Shown here: piece by piece, positions 19,993 to 29,463 of the stretch
Layout of the letters: the number at the start of each line of letters is the position of its first letter
How positions within the stretch are numbered: position 1 is the first letter of the stretch
Assembly (NCBI GenBank): GCA_013298565.1
Contig: JAAFIC010000001.1
Coordinates: forward strand, 1-64,000
DNA: 64,000 bases
Direction of reading: 5' to 3'
DNA from: Alphaproteobacteria bacterium
Lineage (GTDB): Bacteria > Pseudomonadota > Alphaproteobacteria > Elsterales > Elsteraceae
Notes under the pieces: model-generated
Told to the model about the DNA's origin: nothing
What the model saw: only the letters and a program-made list of their open reading frames with translations
The model's database searches: none
Made by a program: the position numbers and the translations under genes

Positions 19993-21558
19993 ATGCCCCC
20001 CACCTTCGCCCGCGCCATCGCCACAGTTGGCGGTTTTACGATGCTCAGCCGTGTGCTCGGCTTTGTCCGCGATGTCGTGCAGGCGGCGGTGTTGGGGGTA
20101 GGGCCGGAATCTGATGCGTTTTTGGTGGCGTTCAAACTGCCGAACTTCTTTCGGCGGCTGTTTGGCGAAGGCGCGTTCAATGCCGCGTTCGTTCCAGTCT
20201 TCGCCGGGCTGCTGGCGACGGAGGGGCATCGGCGGGCGGTGATGTTTGCCGAACAAGCGCTGGCGGTGCTGTTGGCGGCGCTGTTGGTGTTTCTGGGGCT
20301 TGCCGAAGCGGGGATGCCGTACCTCACGATGGTCATGGCCCCCGGCTTTGTTAACGACCCGGAACGATTTAATCTTACTGTCGATCTAGCGCGCATCACC
20401 TTCCCTTACCTCCTGCTGGTCTCGCTCGCGTCCTTGCAATCGGGGGTGCTGAACAGCCTCGACCGGTACGCGGCGGCGGCGGCGACGCCTATTCTGCTAA
20501 ATCTTTGCATGATCGCGGCGATGCTGGGGCTTGCGCCGATTTTAGGGCAGCGTGGGCGCGACGGTGTGGCGGAAGCGCTTGCCTGGGGCGTGGTCGGTGC
20601 CGGGGTCGCGCAGTTTCTGTGGCTGGCGGCGGCGTGTCGGCGGGCGAATGCCCCCTTACGGTTGCCGCGCCCGCGCCTAACGCCCGAGGTTAAAAAGCTG
20701 CTGAAACTGCTGCTCCCCGGTGTGCTTGGCGCGGGGATTATGCACGTCAATGTGATGATTGATATGATCATCGCCTCCCTGCTGCCGACGGGTGCCGTGA
20801 CGCATCTCTATTATGCCGACCGTATCGCGCAACTGCCGCTCGGCGTGGTGGGCGCGGCGATTGCGACCGCGCTGTTGCCGTTGCTCGCCCGCCAGATTCG
20901 CCAGGGGGATGGGGCGGCGGCACAGGCCAGCCAGAATCGCGCGCTGGAATACGGCCTGATGCTCACTCTCCCCGCGACCGCCGCGCTGATGGCGTTGGCC
21001 GAACCGATCATGATTGTGCTGTTCGCGCGCGGGGCCTTTAGCCTCGCCGATGCCCAAAGCACGGCCCGAGTGCTGCAAGGTTTTGCGGTCGGCCTGCCCG
21101 CTTTCGTGCTGGTGAAGGCGCTCACGCCCGGCTTTTTCGCGCGGGAAGATACAAGAACCCCCGTGCGCTTCGCCATCGTCTGCCTGCTGACCAACCTGCT
21201 GTTCAATCTAGCGCTGATGCCGTGGTTGGGCGCGGCAGGGGTGGCGCTCTCGACCAGCCTGTCGTCTTGGCTGAATGTGGCCATGTTGGGCGTCACGTTG
21301 CATCGGCGCGGGTTGCTGACGGTCGATGCAAGGTTGCGCCGCCGGGGGCCGCGTCTGTTGGTGGCGGCATTGGTCATGGCCGGGGCGATTTTTGCGGCGC
21401 TGCCCTGGCTGCTACCCCTGCTGCAACCGGGCGAAACCCTGCGCTACCCACTGTTCGCCGCGCTTTGCGCTGGGGGCGCGCTGCTGTTTTTCGGCCTGGG
21501 GCAGGCGCTCGGCGGTCTTGATCTGCGGGATCTGAAAGCGCTGCGGCGCAAAGCCTAA
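19993..21558 (+). CDS. murJ: Lipid II flippase MurJ/MviN
   Basis: GGFTMLSRVLGFVRDVVQAAVLGVGPESDAFLVAFKLPNFFRRLFGEGAFNAAFVPVF. Confidence 0.95.
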   Translation: MPPTFARAIATVGGFTMLSRVLGFVRDVVQAAVLGVGPESDAFLVAFKLPNFFRRLFGEGAFNAAFVPVFAGLLATEGHRRAVMFAEQALAVLLAALLVFLGLAEAGMPYLTMVMAPGFVNDPERFNLTVDLARITFPYLLLVSLASLQSGVLNSLDRYAAAAATPILLNLCMIAAMLGLAPILGQRGRDGVAEALAWGVVGAGVAQFLWLAAACRRANAPLRLPRPRLTPEVKKLLKLLLPGVLGAGIMHVNVMIDMIIASLLPTGAVTHLYYADRIAQLPLGVVGAAIATALLPLLARQIRQGDGAAAQASQNRALEYGLMLTLPATAALMALAEPIMIVLFARGAFSLADAQSTARVLQGFAVGLPAFVLVKALTPGFFAREDTRTPVRFAIVCLLTNLLFNLALMPWLGAAGVALSTSLSSWLNVAMLGVTLHRRGLLTVDARLRRRGPRLLVAALVMAGAIFAALPWLLPLLQPGETLRYPLFAALCAGGALLFFGLGQALGGLDLRDLKALRRKA

Positions 21559-22358
21559 CCGGCCAACTGCCGCAGCCGTGCATCGGTTTCGGCATCGGCG
21601 GGGTAGAACGCCTCTAGCATGAGTTCCGAGAGAGTGATGTCAGTCGGGGTGCCGAACACGGTGGTGGTGGAGAAGAGGGCCAGCGGCCCCACGGGGGTTT
21701 GCAGCCGCAGGGGCACTAGCACGCCGCCATAATCCGGCCCGCTCGGGCTTTGGTCAGAGGGGCGCAGGGCCGAAAGCTCTGCTAGTAAGTCTCTCAGGCG
21801 AGCGTCGGCGCTACTGGCAATCTGGCGGCGCAGTTGGCCGATCAAATGCGCCGTCCAGTCGCCCAAATTCAGAATATGCGGTGCCAACCCCTGCGGATGG
21901 AGGCTGAGGCGCAGAACATTTACGGGCGTCTCTAGCAGGCTTTTATCCTCCACGAGCGCCAAAAACGGCGTAAGGGCGCGGTTAGCGGAAATCAGCGTCC
22001 AGCGTTGATCAACGGCCAGCGCCGGGAAAGGCTCGTGGCCCCTCAAGATCAACTCGATCGCCGCCCGCGCCGGGGCTAAGGCTGGATCGTCCAACGATCG
22101 TTCACCATAGACCGGGGCATAGCCTGCCGCCAATAGCATTTGATTGCGATCTCGTAACGGTATTTCCAGCCCCTCTGCCAACCGTAACACCAGCGCGCGG
22201 CTGGGGCGCGTTCGTCCGCTTTCAACGAAGCTCAGGTGCCGTTGCGACATGTCGATCTCCAACGCGAGATCGAGCTGGCTGATGCGCCGACGCTGCCGCC
22301 AAGCGCGTAAATGGTCGCCGAAGCTGGGGGCGGCGGTAGGGGAGGGGGCGTATGTCAT
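21555..22358 (-). CDS. XRE regulator with C-terminal MmyB-like ligand-binding domain
   Basis: LRAWRQRRRISQLDLALEIDMSQRHLSFVESGRTRPSRALVLRLAEGLEIPLRDRNQMLLAAGYAP... Confidence 0.9.
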   Translation of the reverse strand: MTYAPSPTAAPSFGDHLRAWRQRRRISQLDLALEIDMSQRHLSFVESGRTRPSRALVLRLAEGLEIPLRDRNQMLLAAGYAPVYGERSLDDPALAPARAAIELILRGHEPFPALAVDQRWTLISANRALTPFLALVEDKSLLETPVNVLRLSLHPQGLAPHILNLGDWTAHLIGQLRRQIASSADARLRDLLAELSALRPSDQSPSGPDYGGVLVPLRLQTPVGPLALFSTTTVFGTPTDITLSELMLEAFYPADAETDARLRQLAG

Positions 22359-22469
22359 GACCCGAGAATAGCGCCTTTTCGACCCACGCCAATTACCTCG
22401 TGCGTAATCGACAGGCGTTCAGGGCGCGGACAGAGTACGAGAGGTTTCATTCTGCTGAGGAAAAATATC

Positions 22470-22883
22470 ATGAGCCTTCCCCCCCACCCCACGCTTCGCT
22501 TTGCCCTACTTATTGACGCTTTTGCCACTGGCGCGATTTGCGTGATGCTTATGTCTGCTGCGGGCGCGGCCAGTCGCCTGTTTGGCTTACCCGAAGTGCT
22601 ACTATTCTGGCTTAGTCTCGCCCTCATACCTTTTGTCGTGTTCGTGATCGTTCTTGTCCGCCGCCCGACCTTGAGGCGCGGGACTGTCAGGCTGGTGATC
22701 ACCTTCAACATTATCTGGGTGATTGATAGCGTGGCACTGCTGCTCAGTGGTTGGGTTACGCCGACACTCTTAGGGACGGCCTTTGTGATGGCGCAAGCAC
22801 TGGGGGTCGCTGGTTTTGCCGGGTTGCAAGCCTATGGATTGCATCGAAGCCTTGCGACACCCGTTACATCAGCGCACGCTTAA
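22470..22883 (+). CDS. Small integral membrane protein, function unknown
   Basis: About four hydrophobic segments (MSLPPHPTLRFALLIDAFATGAICVMLMSAAGAAS...); divergent from the XRE gene. Confidence 0.7.
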   Translation: MSLPPHPTLRFALLIDAFATGAICVMLMSAAGAASRLFGLPEVLLFWLSLALIPFVVFVIVLVRRPTLRRGTVRLVITFNIIWVIDSVALLLSGWVTPTLLGTAFVMAQALGVAGFAGLQAYGLHRSLATPVTSAHA

Positions 22884-22898
22884 CGGAGATGCGTACCA

Positions 22899-23097
22899 TG
22901 CCGACTTATGCCATCGCTCGGCTGACCGTAACCCGCCCCGGCCCCGAGCTTGGCACACCTCCCCGGCCTATCAGGCGATCAAACCCCGACGCATGGGCAG
23001 CACTGAGGGTGATATGATTGTTATCGACGGCGTTGCGCCGGGGTATCGCGGCGCGGACCTGCTGGCACACCTTGACCCGCCCCCCTCGCATCCGTGA
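22899..23097 (+). pseudogene. Internally deleted, frameshifted DUF1330-family gene
   Basis: N-terminal MPTYAIARLTVTRPGPEL in one frame is followed by AWHTSPAYQAIKPRRMGSTEGDMIVIDGVAPG in another; both segments resemble DUF1330. Confidence 0.65.
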
Positions 23098-23102
23098 TAA
23101 AC

Positions 23103-24119
23103 ATGGGTATGAGCAAGCGCATTTTCTCCGGCATTCAGCCGACCCATCATCTGCATCTCGGCAACTACCTGGGCGCGGTTCGCAACTGGGTGAAGCTGCA
23201 AGCGGAATTCGAGTGCATTTTCTGCGTCGTCGATCTGCACGCCCTCACCGTGCCGCAAGACCCGGCAGCGCTGCTACGGGCAACGCGCGAAGTAGCGGCA
23301 ACCTATATTGCCGCCGGGATCGACCCTGATAAGAACATTCTGTTCAATCAATCTGCGGTGCCAACCCATGCCACGCTGGGCTGGCTGCTTGGCTGCGTTA
23401 CGCCACTGGGTTGGCTTAACCGTATGACCCAGTTCAAGGAAAAAGCCGGCAAGCAAAAGGATATGGCGGGCTTGGGGCTGTATTCCTATCCCGTGCTGAT
23501 GGCGGCGGACATTCTGCTCTATCACGCTACCCATGTCCCCGTGGGCGAGGACCAGAAGCAGCATCTGGAACTGGCGCGCGACATTGCCGGGGCCTTCAAT
23601 CGCCAGTTCGGCACCGAGTTCTTTCCACTGCCCGAACCGCAGATTTTTGGCACGGCGACCCGTGTTATGTCGTTGCGCGATGGCACCAAGAAAATGTCTA
23701 AATCGGACGAGTCCGATTACTCGCGCCTCAATGTCACGGACGATGCCGATACCATCGCCCTCAAGGTAAAAAAAGCTAAAACTGACCTGCTGTTGCTACC
23801 CGAAAGTGTTGAAAAACTCGAAGGCCGCCCGGAAGCCGCCAATCTGCTGAACATCTTCGCCGCTCTCAGCGACAAACCGTTGGCCGACGTGGTGGCCGAC
23901 TACGCAGGCAAAGACTTCTCCAGCTTCAAGCGCGACCTGTCCGATCTCACGGTTGCCGTCATGGGGCCAATGTCCGTCCGTCTCAATCATCTGATGGCCG
24001 ACCCCGCCGAACTCGACCGCATCCTCGCACGCGGGGCCGAACGGGCGCAGGCGATTGCCACGCCGGTGTTGGAGAAGACCTATGATCTGATGGGGCTGCT
24101 GCGTCCGAAGGCGCTTTAG
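23103..24119 (+). CDS. trpS: Tryptophanyl-tRNA synthetase
   Basis: [36 protein letters not shown]. Confidence 0.96.
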   Translation: MGMSKRIFSGIQPTHHLHLGNYLGAVRNWVKLQAEFECIFCVVDLHALTVPQDPAALLRATREVAATYIAAGIDPDKNILFNQSAVPTHATLGWLLGCVTPLGWLNRMTQFKEKAGKQKDMAGLGLYSYPVLMAADILLYHATHVPVGEDQKQHLELARDIAGAFNRQFGTEFFPLPEPQIFGTATRVMSLRDGTKKMSKSDESDYSRLNVTDDADTIALKVKKAKTDLLLLPESVEKLEGRPEAANLLNIFAALSDKPLADVVADYAGKDFSSFKRDLSDLTVAVMGPMSVRLNHLMADPAELDRILARGAERAQAIATPVLEKTYDLMGLLRPKAL

Positions 24120-24154
24120 TCAAGCCCCTCCGGCGCCATCAAGACGAACCGCGT

Positions 24155-24202
24155 TCCCCAAGGGCGCTGCCCTTGGGCGGGTTCGGGGGCAGCGCCCCTG
24201 AC
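24155..24202 (+). repeat. Double-hairpin palindromic repeat, copy 3
   Basis: ccccaagggcgctgcccttgggcgggttcgggggcagcgcccctga; matches the copies at 861-911, 34071-34127 and 34191-34238. Confidence 0.8.
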
Positions 24203-24220
24203 CCAACCAAGAGACCCGCC

Positions 24221-25399
24221 ATGACCAAGTATGACGTTATCATTCTCGGCGCAGGGGCTGCGGGGCTTATGGCGGCCCTAACCGCCGGGCAGCGTGGACG
24301 CCGGGTGTTGCTGCTCGATCATGCGGACGCGCCGGGCAAGAAGATTCTGATTTCAGGCGGTGGGCGCTGCAATTTCACCAATCTGGACTGTGCGCCGGAT
24401 AGATTTTTATCGAGCAATCGGCATTTCGCCAAATCGGCGTTGGCGCGCTACACGCAGTTCGATTTTATCGACATGGTGGCGCGGCATGGGATTGCCTATC
24501 ACGAAAAAACCTTGGGGCAGTTGTTCTGCGATGGGCCGGCGCGGGCGATTGTGGCGATGCTGCTGGCCGAGGCGGCGCGGGGCAATGTCACGCTCATGCT
24601 CAAGTGCGCGATTACCGATGTGCGCCGTGCCGATCATTTTGAAATCGAAACAGATAAGGGCAACTTTAGCGCCCCCTCCCTCATTCTAGCGACGGGCGGC
24701 CCCTCGATCCCGAAGATGGGCGCGACCGGCTTTGCTTATGAGGTGGCCAAACGCTTCGGCCTGCCCATTATCCCGCCGCGCCCGGCCTTAGTGCCGTTCA
24801 CGGCGGGCGGGGCCGAGTTGGACCTGATGACGGGCCTTGCCGGGGTGGCGGTGCCAGAGTCTCGCGTGAGCCTTGGCAAGCGGGCGTTTCGGGAAGCGCT
24901 GCTGTTCACCCATCGCGGCCTGTCTGGTCCGGCGATCTTGCAGATTTCGAGCTATTGGCAGCCGGGCGAAACCGTGCGGCTCGATTTATTGCCGGACGGC
25001 GACGCGGCAAACGTGCTGCTCTCGGCCAAGCGAGATCGGGCGCGGGCGGAGCTTAAAACCGTGCTCGGTCAGCTTTTTCCAGCGCGATTGGCGGCGGCGC
25101 TCACGCCCGAGGCCGCAGCGGGCCGCGCGCTGGCGGATCTGCCGGATAAGCTGCTGCTGGCCGTGGCGGAAAAGGTGCAGCGCTGGCCCTTTCTTCCAGC
25201 AGGCACGGAAGGCTATGCAAAAGCAGAAGTAACGGCAGGCGGGATCGACACCAAAGCCCTCTCCTCCCAAACCCTAGAAGCTGCCAGCATCCCTGGCCTC
25301 TATGCGATTGGTGAGGCGGTGGACGTAACGGGCTGGCTCGGCGGGTATAATTTTCAGTGGGCCTGGTCGAGCGGCTGGGCGGCGGGCATGGCGGTATAG
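24221..25399 (+). CDS. HI0933-like NAD(P)/FAD-dependent oxidoreductase
   Basis: KYDVIILGAGAAGLMAALTAGQRGRRVLLLDHADAPGKKILISGGGRCNFTN; GLYAIGEAVDVTGWLGGYNFQWAWSSG. Confidence 0.93.
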   Translation: MTKYDVIILGAGAAGLMAALTAGQRGRRVLLLDHADAPGKKILISGGGRCNFTNLDCAPDRFLSSNRHFAKSALARYTQFDFIDMVARHGIAYHEKTLGQLFCDGPARAIVAMLLAEAARGNVTLMLKCAITDVRRADHFEIETDKGNFSAPSLILATGGPSIPKMGATGFAYEVAKRFGLPIIPPRPALVPFTAGGAELDLMTGLAGVAVPESRVSLGKRAFREALLFTHRGLSGPAILQISSYWQPGETVRLDLLPDGDAANVLLSAKRDRARAELKTVLGQLFPARLAAALTPEAAAGRALADLPDKLLLAVAEKVQRWPFLPAGTEGYAKAEVTAGGIDTKALSSQTLEAASIPGLYAIGEAVDVTGWLGGYNFQWAWSSGWAAGMAV

Positions 25400-25440
25400 A
25401 GCATCGTGCGTCAACTATGACGCACGATGCTCTCGCTTTC
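25398..25440 (+). terminator. Perfect 16-bp stem hairpin with T-rich 3' flank
   Basis: agagcatcgtgcgtca-acta-tgacgcacgatgctct followed by cgctttctttt. Confidence 0.7.
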
Positions 25441-25531
25441 TTTTAGCCCTCGCCGGGCGGGCGCGTCCGCGCCCTTGGCCGCCGCCTCAATGGCGGCTTT
25501 TAGAGCCGCGCCAGAGTTAAAGCGCGCGGCT

Positions 25532-26290
25532 CTAGCGCGGTTTCCGCAACGCGCTCGGCGGTACGCCCAAATAGCGGCGGCAGGCGGCGCTTAAGTGGGC
25601 GTGGGAGGAAAACCCGGCGGCAAGGGCGATATTGGTTAGGTCGTCCGGGCTGGTTCGCAGTAGAGCACGGGCGCGGCTGAGTTTACGATCCAGCAGATAG
25701 GCCTGCGGCGAAACCCCCAGGCTGGCTTTCACGGCGCGACTGAAAAACCCATCCGACAGGTCGAGCGCGGCGGCGAGGGCCGCGACGGTGATTCCCTCCG
25801 TCAGATGCGCGTCGATCAAAGCGTCGAGCCGGGCTAGCCGCTGCGGTGTCAGCCAGCCTGCGGCGCGCGGTGGCGGCGTGTCGAGGGCCTCGATGGCGGC
25901 TTCTATAAACCGGCCCGCGAGCGCTTCCATCTCCAGCGGATCGACCCGGCCCGGCGCGAGCAGCCCTTGCCGCAACCGCCGAGCGGTGGCGCACAGACGC
26001 GGGGCGCTGAGGTTGGTCGCTTGCGGCGCGGCAAGGGCGTTCGGCAGGCTGAGGGTCAGATATTCACCCCCCGTGGTCGAGCGCGACTGAACCATGCACC
26101 CCGTTGGGATGTAGGCAAAACTATTCGGGCGCGTGCGGAAGGGGCGCAGCCGGTCGCTATTAAAGGCGTGCAGCCCCGTTTGCCCGTCGAAGGCAAAACC
26201 CAGCACTGGGGCCGTCGCAACATAGCGCGCCTCATAGGGTTGCTGCGGTAGCAGCATGAGCCGATAGGGGCCAGCGGCATAGGGTGTCAT
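25532..26290 (-). CDS. AraC-family transcriptional regulator
   Basis: C-terminal double HTH: ALAAALDLSDGFFSRAVKASLGVSPQAYLLDRKLSRARALLRTSPDDLTNIALAAGFSSHAHLSAACRRYLGVPPSALR. Confidence 0.92.
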   Translation of the reverse strand: MTPYAAGPYRLMLLPQQPYEARYVATAPVLGFAFDGQTGLHAFNSDRLRPFRTRPNSFAYIPTGCMVQSRSTTGGEYLTLSLPNALAAPQATNLSAPRLCATARRLRQGLLAPGRVDPLEMEALAGRFIEAAIEALDTPPPRAAGWLTPQRLARLDALIDAHLTEGITVAALAAALDLSDGFFSRAVKASLGVSPQAYLLDRKLSRARALLRTSPDDLTNIALAAGFSSHAHLSAACRRYLGVPPSALRKPR

Positions 26291-26387
26291 CGCAAAACCC
26301 GCCGATTGGGTCAGATGAGTGAAAGCCTAACCGGGGCAGAGGCGCTAAAGAAGCCTCTTTGTTGCAGACCTACTCCAGGAGCGTGCC

Positions 26388-27503
26388 ATGCCCTTTACCC
26401 GCGATGCGATTGCCGATGCCGCAGCCCTCATCTATCGCCAGATGCCGCCGACGCCGCAGTTCGCCTGGCCGCTCTTGGGGCAGCGTTTAGGCGCGACCGT
26501 ATGGGTGAAGCATGAGAATCATACGCCCACGGGGGCCTTTAAGATTCGCGGTGGCATTACCTTTATTGATTGGCTGCAACGGACGCACCCGGACGTGCGC
26601 GGTATTATGACGGCAACGCGCGGCAATCACGGTCAAGCTCAAGCACGCGCGGCGGCGGCGGCGGGGCTAACGGTAAAAATCTACGTGCCGCTGGGTAATT
26701 CCACGGAGAAAAACACCGCAATGCGCGGTTTCGGGGCTGAGGTGGTGGAATTTGGAGCGGATTTCGATAGCGCGAAAGCCGAAGCAATGCGGGTTGCGGC
26801 CATCGAGGGGCTATTTTGGGCCGCGCCGTTTCATCTTGAACTGGTGCGCGGGGTCGCTACCTATGGGTTCGAGCTTTTAACCGCTGTGCCAGATTTGGCG
26901 ACAGTTTACGTTCCCATCGGCAGCGGCTCCGGCATTTGCGGCACGATTGCCGCACGCGATGCGCTGGGCCTTAAAACCGAAATCGTCGGTGTGGTTTCGA
27001 CCGAAGCGGCGGCAGCCAAACTATCCTTTGAGGCAGGCCGGATCATCGAAACCGCCAGCGCCACCACGTTCGCCGATGGCGTTGCCGTGCGCGTGCCAGT
27101 ACCCGAAGCCTTTGCGCTCTACGCCAAAGGCGCGGCGCGGATCATCGCGGTGAACGACGCCGAGGTTGCCGAAGCCGTGCGGGTTTTATTTCACGATACC
27201 CATAATCTTGCCGAAGGGGCAGGCGCGGTTGCTCTCGCCGGGCTAATCCAGGAGCGGGACCGGCAGCGCGGCCAGCGCGTCGCGGTCATCCTCTCGGGCG
27301 CGAATATGGATACGGAGGTGTCGGCGCGGGTGCTGGCCGGTATGGGCAGGCGCGGTTGCTCTCGCCGGGCTAATCCAGGAGCGGGACCGGCAGCGCGGCC
27401 AGCGCGTCGCGGTCATCCTCTCGGGCGCGAATATGGATACGGAGGTGTCGGCGCGGGTGCTGGCCGGTATTCTCTAGCCCAGCTTCCGCTGCATCCACAC
27501 TAA
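26388..27503 (+). CDS. PLP-dependent threonine/serine dehydratase-like protein; C-terminus altered by tandem duplication
   Basis: HENHTPTGAFKIRGG (PLP lysine), TATRGNHGQAQARAAA, PIGSGSGICG. The reading frame shifts within a 127-bp duplication. Confidence 0.88.
   Translation: MPFTRDAIADAAALIYRQMPPTPQFAWPLLGQRLGATVWVKHENHTPTGAFKIRGGITFIDWLQRTHPDVRGIMTATRGNHGQAQARAAAAAGLTVKIYVPLGNSTEKNTAMRGFGAEVVEFGADFDSAKAEAMRVAAIEGLFWAAPFHLELVRGVATYGFELLTAVPDLATVYVPIGSGSGICGTIAARDALGLKTEIVGVVSTEAAAAKLSFEAGRIIETASATTFADGVAVRVPVPEAFALYAKGAARIIAVNDAEVAEAVRVLFHDTHNLAEGAGAVALAGLIQERDRQRGQRVAVILSGANMDTEVSARVLAGMGRRGCSRRANPGAGPAARPARRGHPLGREYGYGGVGAGAGRYSLAQLPLHPH
27217..27470. repeat. Perfect tandem duplication, 2 x 127 bp (27217-27343 and 27344-27470)
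   Basis: Both units read gggcaggcgcggttgctctcgccgggctaatcc...gtgctggccggtat and are identical base by base. Confidence 0.97.
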
Positions 27504-27971
27504 ATCCAGCCAGCGGCCAAATTTGAAGCCGACTTCTTTCATATGGCCGCTGATTTCAAAACCGAAGCGCGCGTGAAATCGGATCGAGCCTGCGTTATCG
27601 GCGTCAATCGCCCCGATCATGACGTGTTTGCCCATCGCTTCGGCGCGCGCGATCAAGGGGGGCATCAGCAGGCCGCCAAGCCCTTTGCCGCGCTGATCGT
27701 TCCGAATATGCACGGAATGTTCGACCGAATGGCGATAGCCGGACCACGGGCCGCGAAACGTGCCGAAGGAGGCATAGCCAAGCACGTCGGCCCCTTCGGT
27801 TGCAACCAGCACGGGGTAGGCGTCGGCCTGCCGGGCGGCGAACCAGGCGTGCCTATCGGTCAAGCTAACGGGATCGTCGATATAAATAGCGGTGGAGGTA
27901 GCGATGACCTCGTTATAAATCGCCAGAATGCCGGGGACATCCTCAACCACCGCATCGCGGAGTATCATCAA
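27474..27971 (-). CDS. GNAT acetyltransferase (phosphinothricin acetyltransferase-like)
   Basis: ILRDAVVEDVPGILAIYNEVIATSTAIY; EHSVHIRNDQRGKGLGGLLMPPLI; FHARFGFEISGHMKEVGFKFGRWLDLVWMQ. Confidence 0.92.
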   Translation of the reverse strand: MMILRDAVVEDVPGILAIYNEVIATSTAIYIDDPVSLTDRHAWFAARQADAYPVLVATEGADVLGYASFGTFRGPWSGYRHSVEHSVHIRNDQRGKGLGGLLMPPLIARAEAMGKHVMIGAIDADNAGSIRFHARFGFEISGHMKEVGFKFGRWLDLVWMQRKLG

Positions 27972-29185
27972 TAGGCTTCGTCCATCGCAGCCGCAGGTTT
28001 GGCGCGGGTTTTGACCAGAGCGTCATATTTGTTGAGCGCGCGGGCCATGGCATCGGAAATCGAGGGCGTGCCGGAGGCCAGAATCTGCGCGTCGCCAGCG
28101 GGCGGTGGCACGCGGGCGGCAGCTTCGGCGGCTTGCACGGCGGTGGGGTTCGGCAGGCTCGGCTTCGGGGCGAGGTTGTTACTGACTTCCCGGCGCTCCA
28201 GCACCGGCGGCGTGCGTGTGGCCGTGCGGCCTGTGCGCTCCGGCACTTTGAACCAGCCGTTTTCCTGCGGGGCGTCAGCCTCAACCGCCGCGAGCAGGGG
28301 GGCCGTGGGAGTTGCCTGCGGGGCCGAGCGTTGCGCTTGTAGGGCTGCAACCCCTGCCAGCCCGCTCATGGATTGAGTGGGATCGGCACTCGACGGCTGC
28401 CCTGGCAATCCTGGCGCAGCTTGCGCTGGGTTGGCTGTGGGTTGGCCCTGAACATTCATCATCGCGGCGGCAGGGGTAATCATACCGCCGGACGGGATAT
28501 TGGACTTGCCGATGAAGCCCGTTGAGCCTGCGGGCATCGCGGCTGTAGGTCCGCCAACAGTGCCCATCGGGCCTTTGCCCGTGAGCGCGATGCGGCCCCC
28601 TTCGGCAGGCAGGCTTGCAGCTTGGGCGGCAATCGTCGGGCTTGGGACGGCGACGGCATTGGGATCGGTCGCAGCGGCAGCGGCAAGCTGCTGGGTAACG
28701 ATGGGTGCGGGCGCAGTGATCGCGGGTTTCGCCTCGGCCAGTTGCGGGCGTTTACCGTCAAGCTCTTTGGCTTTGGCGATAGTGTTTACGGCCTCTTTAC
28801 CGAGCGGATCGCCTTTGATAACCGCCAGCATGTTACTGCCAATATCGCGCCCCGTTCCTTCTTGAATGGTCGCATCGACCATGCTGAGAACAAGGCCCAG
28901 CGGCCCGCCGTAAATTCCGCCGCCAATAAGGCGCGCGGCAGGCGACAGTGTGGAGCCGGTGAGTTCGCGGTAGATTGTGCCGATAATCGGTAAATGTTGC
29001 AGCGGGTTGATCGTATCCAGCACGTCGGCGAAGGTTAGGCCGTCATCGGTGGTTTTGCCATCGGTTTTGGCTTGGTCCTGAACGTCGGCGGCGCTCGCAA
29101 CCGTATCAGCCGCGTCAACCTTAACCCAACGGGCTTCGCTGAACGGACGATCCGCCGAGGGATCAATTACCAGTTTCATCGTCAT
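27968..29185 (-). CDS. Uncharacterised Ala/Pro-rich protein with conserved-looking N-terminal region
   Basis: Long ORF from MTMKLVIDPS...; LTFADVLDTINPLQHLPIIGTIYRELTGSTLSPAARLIGGGIYGGPLGLVLSM; low-complexity C-terminal half. Confidence 0.75.
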   Translation of the reverse strand: MTMKLVIDPSADRPFSEARWVKVDAADTVASAADVQDQAKTDGKTTDDGLTFADVLDTINPLQHLPIIGTIYRELTGSTLSPAARLIGGGIYGGPLGLVLSMVDATIQEGTGRDIGSNMLAVIKGDPLGKEAVNTIAKAKELDGKRPQLAEAKPAITAPAPIVTQQLAAAAATDPNAVAVPSPTIAAQAASLPAEGGRIALTGKGPMGTVGGPTAAMPAGSTGFIGKSNIPSGGMITPAAAMMNVQGQPTANPAQAAPGLPGQPSSADPTQSMSGLAGVAALQAQRSAPQATPTAPLLAAVEADAPQENGWFKVPERTGRTATRTPPVLERREVSNNLAPKPSLPNPTAVQAAEAAARVPPPAGDAQILASGTPSISDAMARALNKYDALVKTRAKPAAAMDEAY

Positions 29186-29463
29186 CGAACCGCTCCCTCG
29201 CACCGCGTTTAGGCACTCTCTGCCAGGATTCCTATCCCAGCTCCGAGAGGCAAGCAAAATTCAGGCCGATTTTTCTACCTGCGAATTTTTGCGCCTAGGC
29301 GTATGTCTTACAGACTTACACCTTGTGTTGGATCATACTCTTATTCGATTTTGTTAGGAAGAAGCGTAAGACGTCTGAGCGGCGACAGGGCCGAAACGCG
29401 CTAGGCTATTTCTGCCGAGAGGGTCTTGCTTGATCCGGGATGCGCTTGATAAGGAGAGACAGA

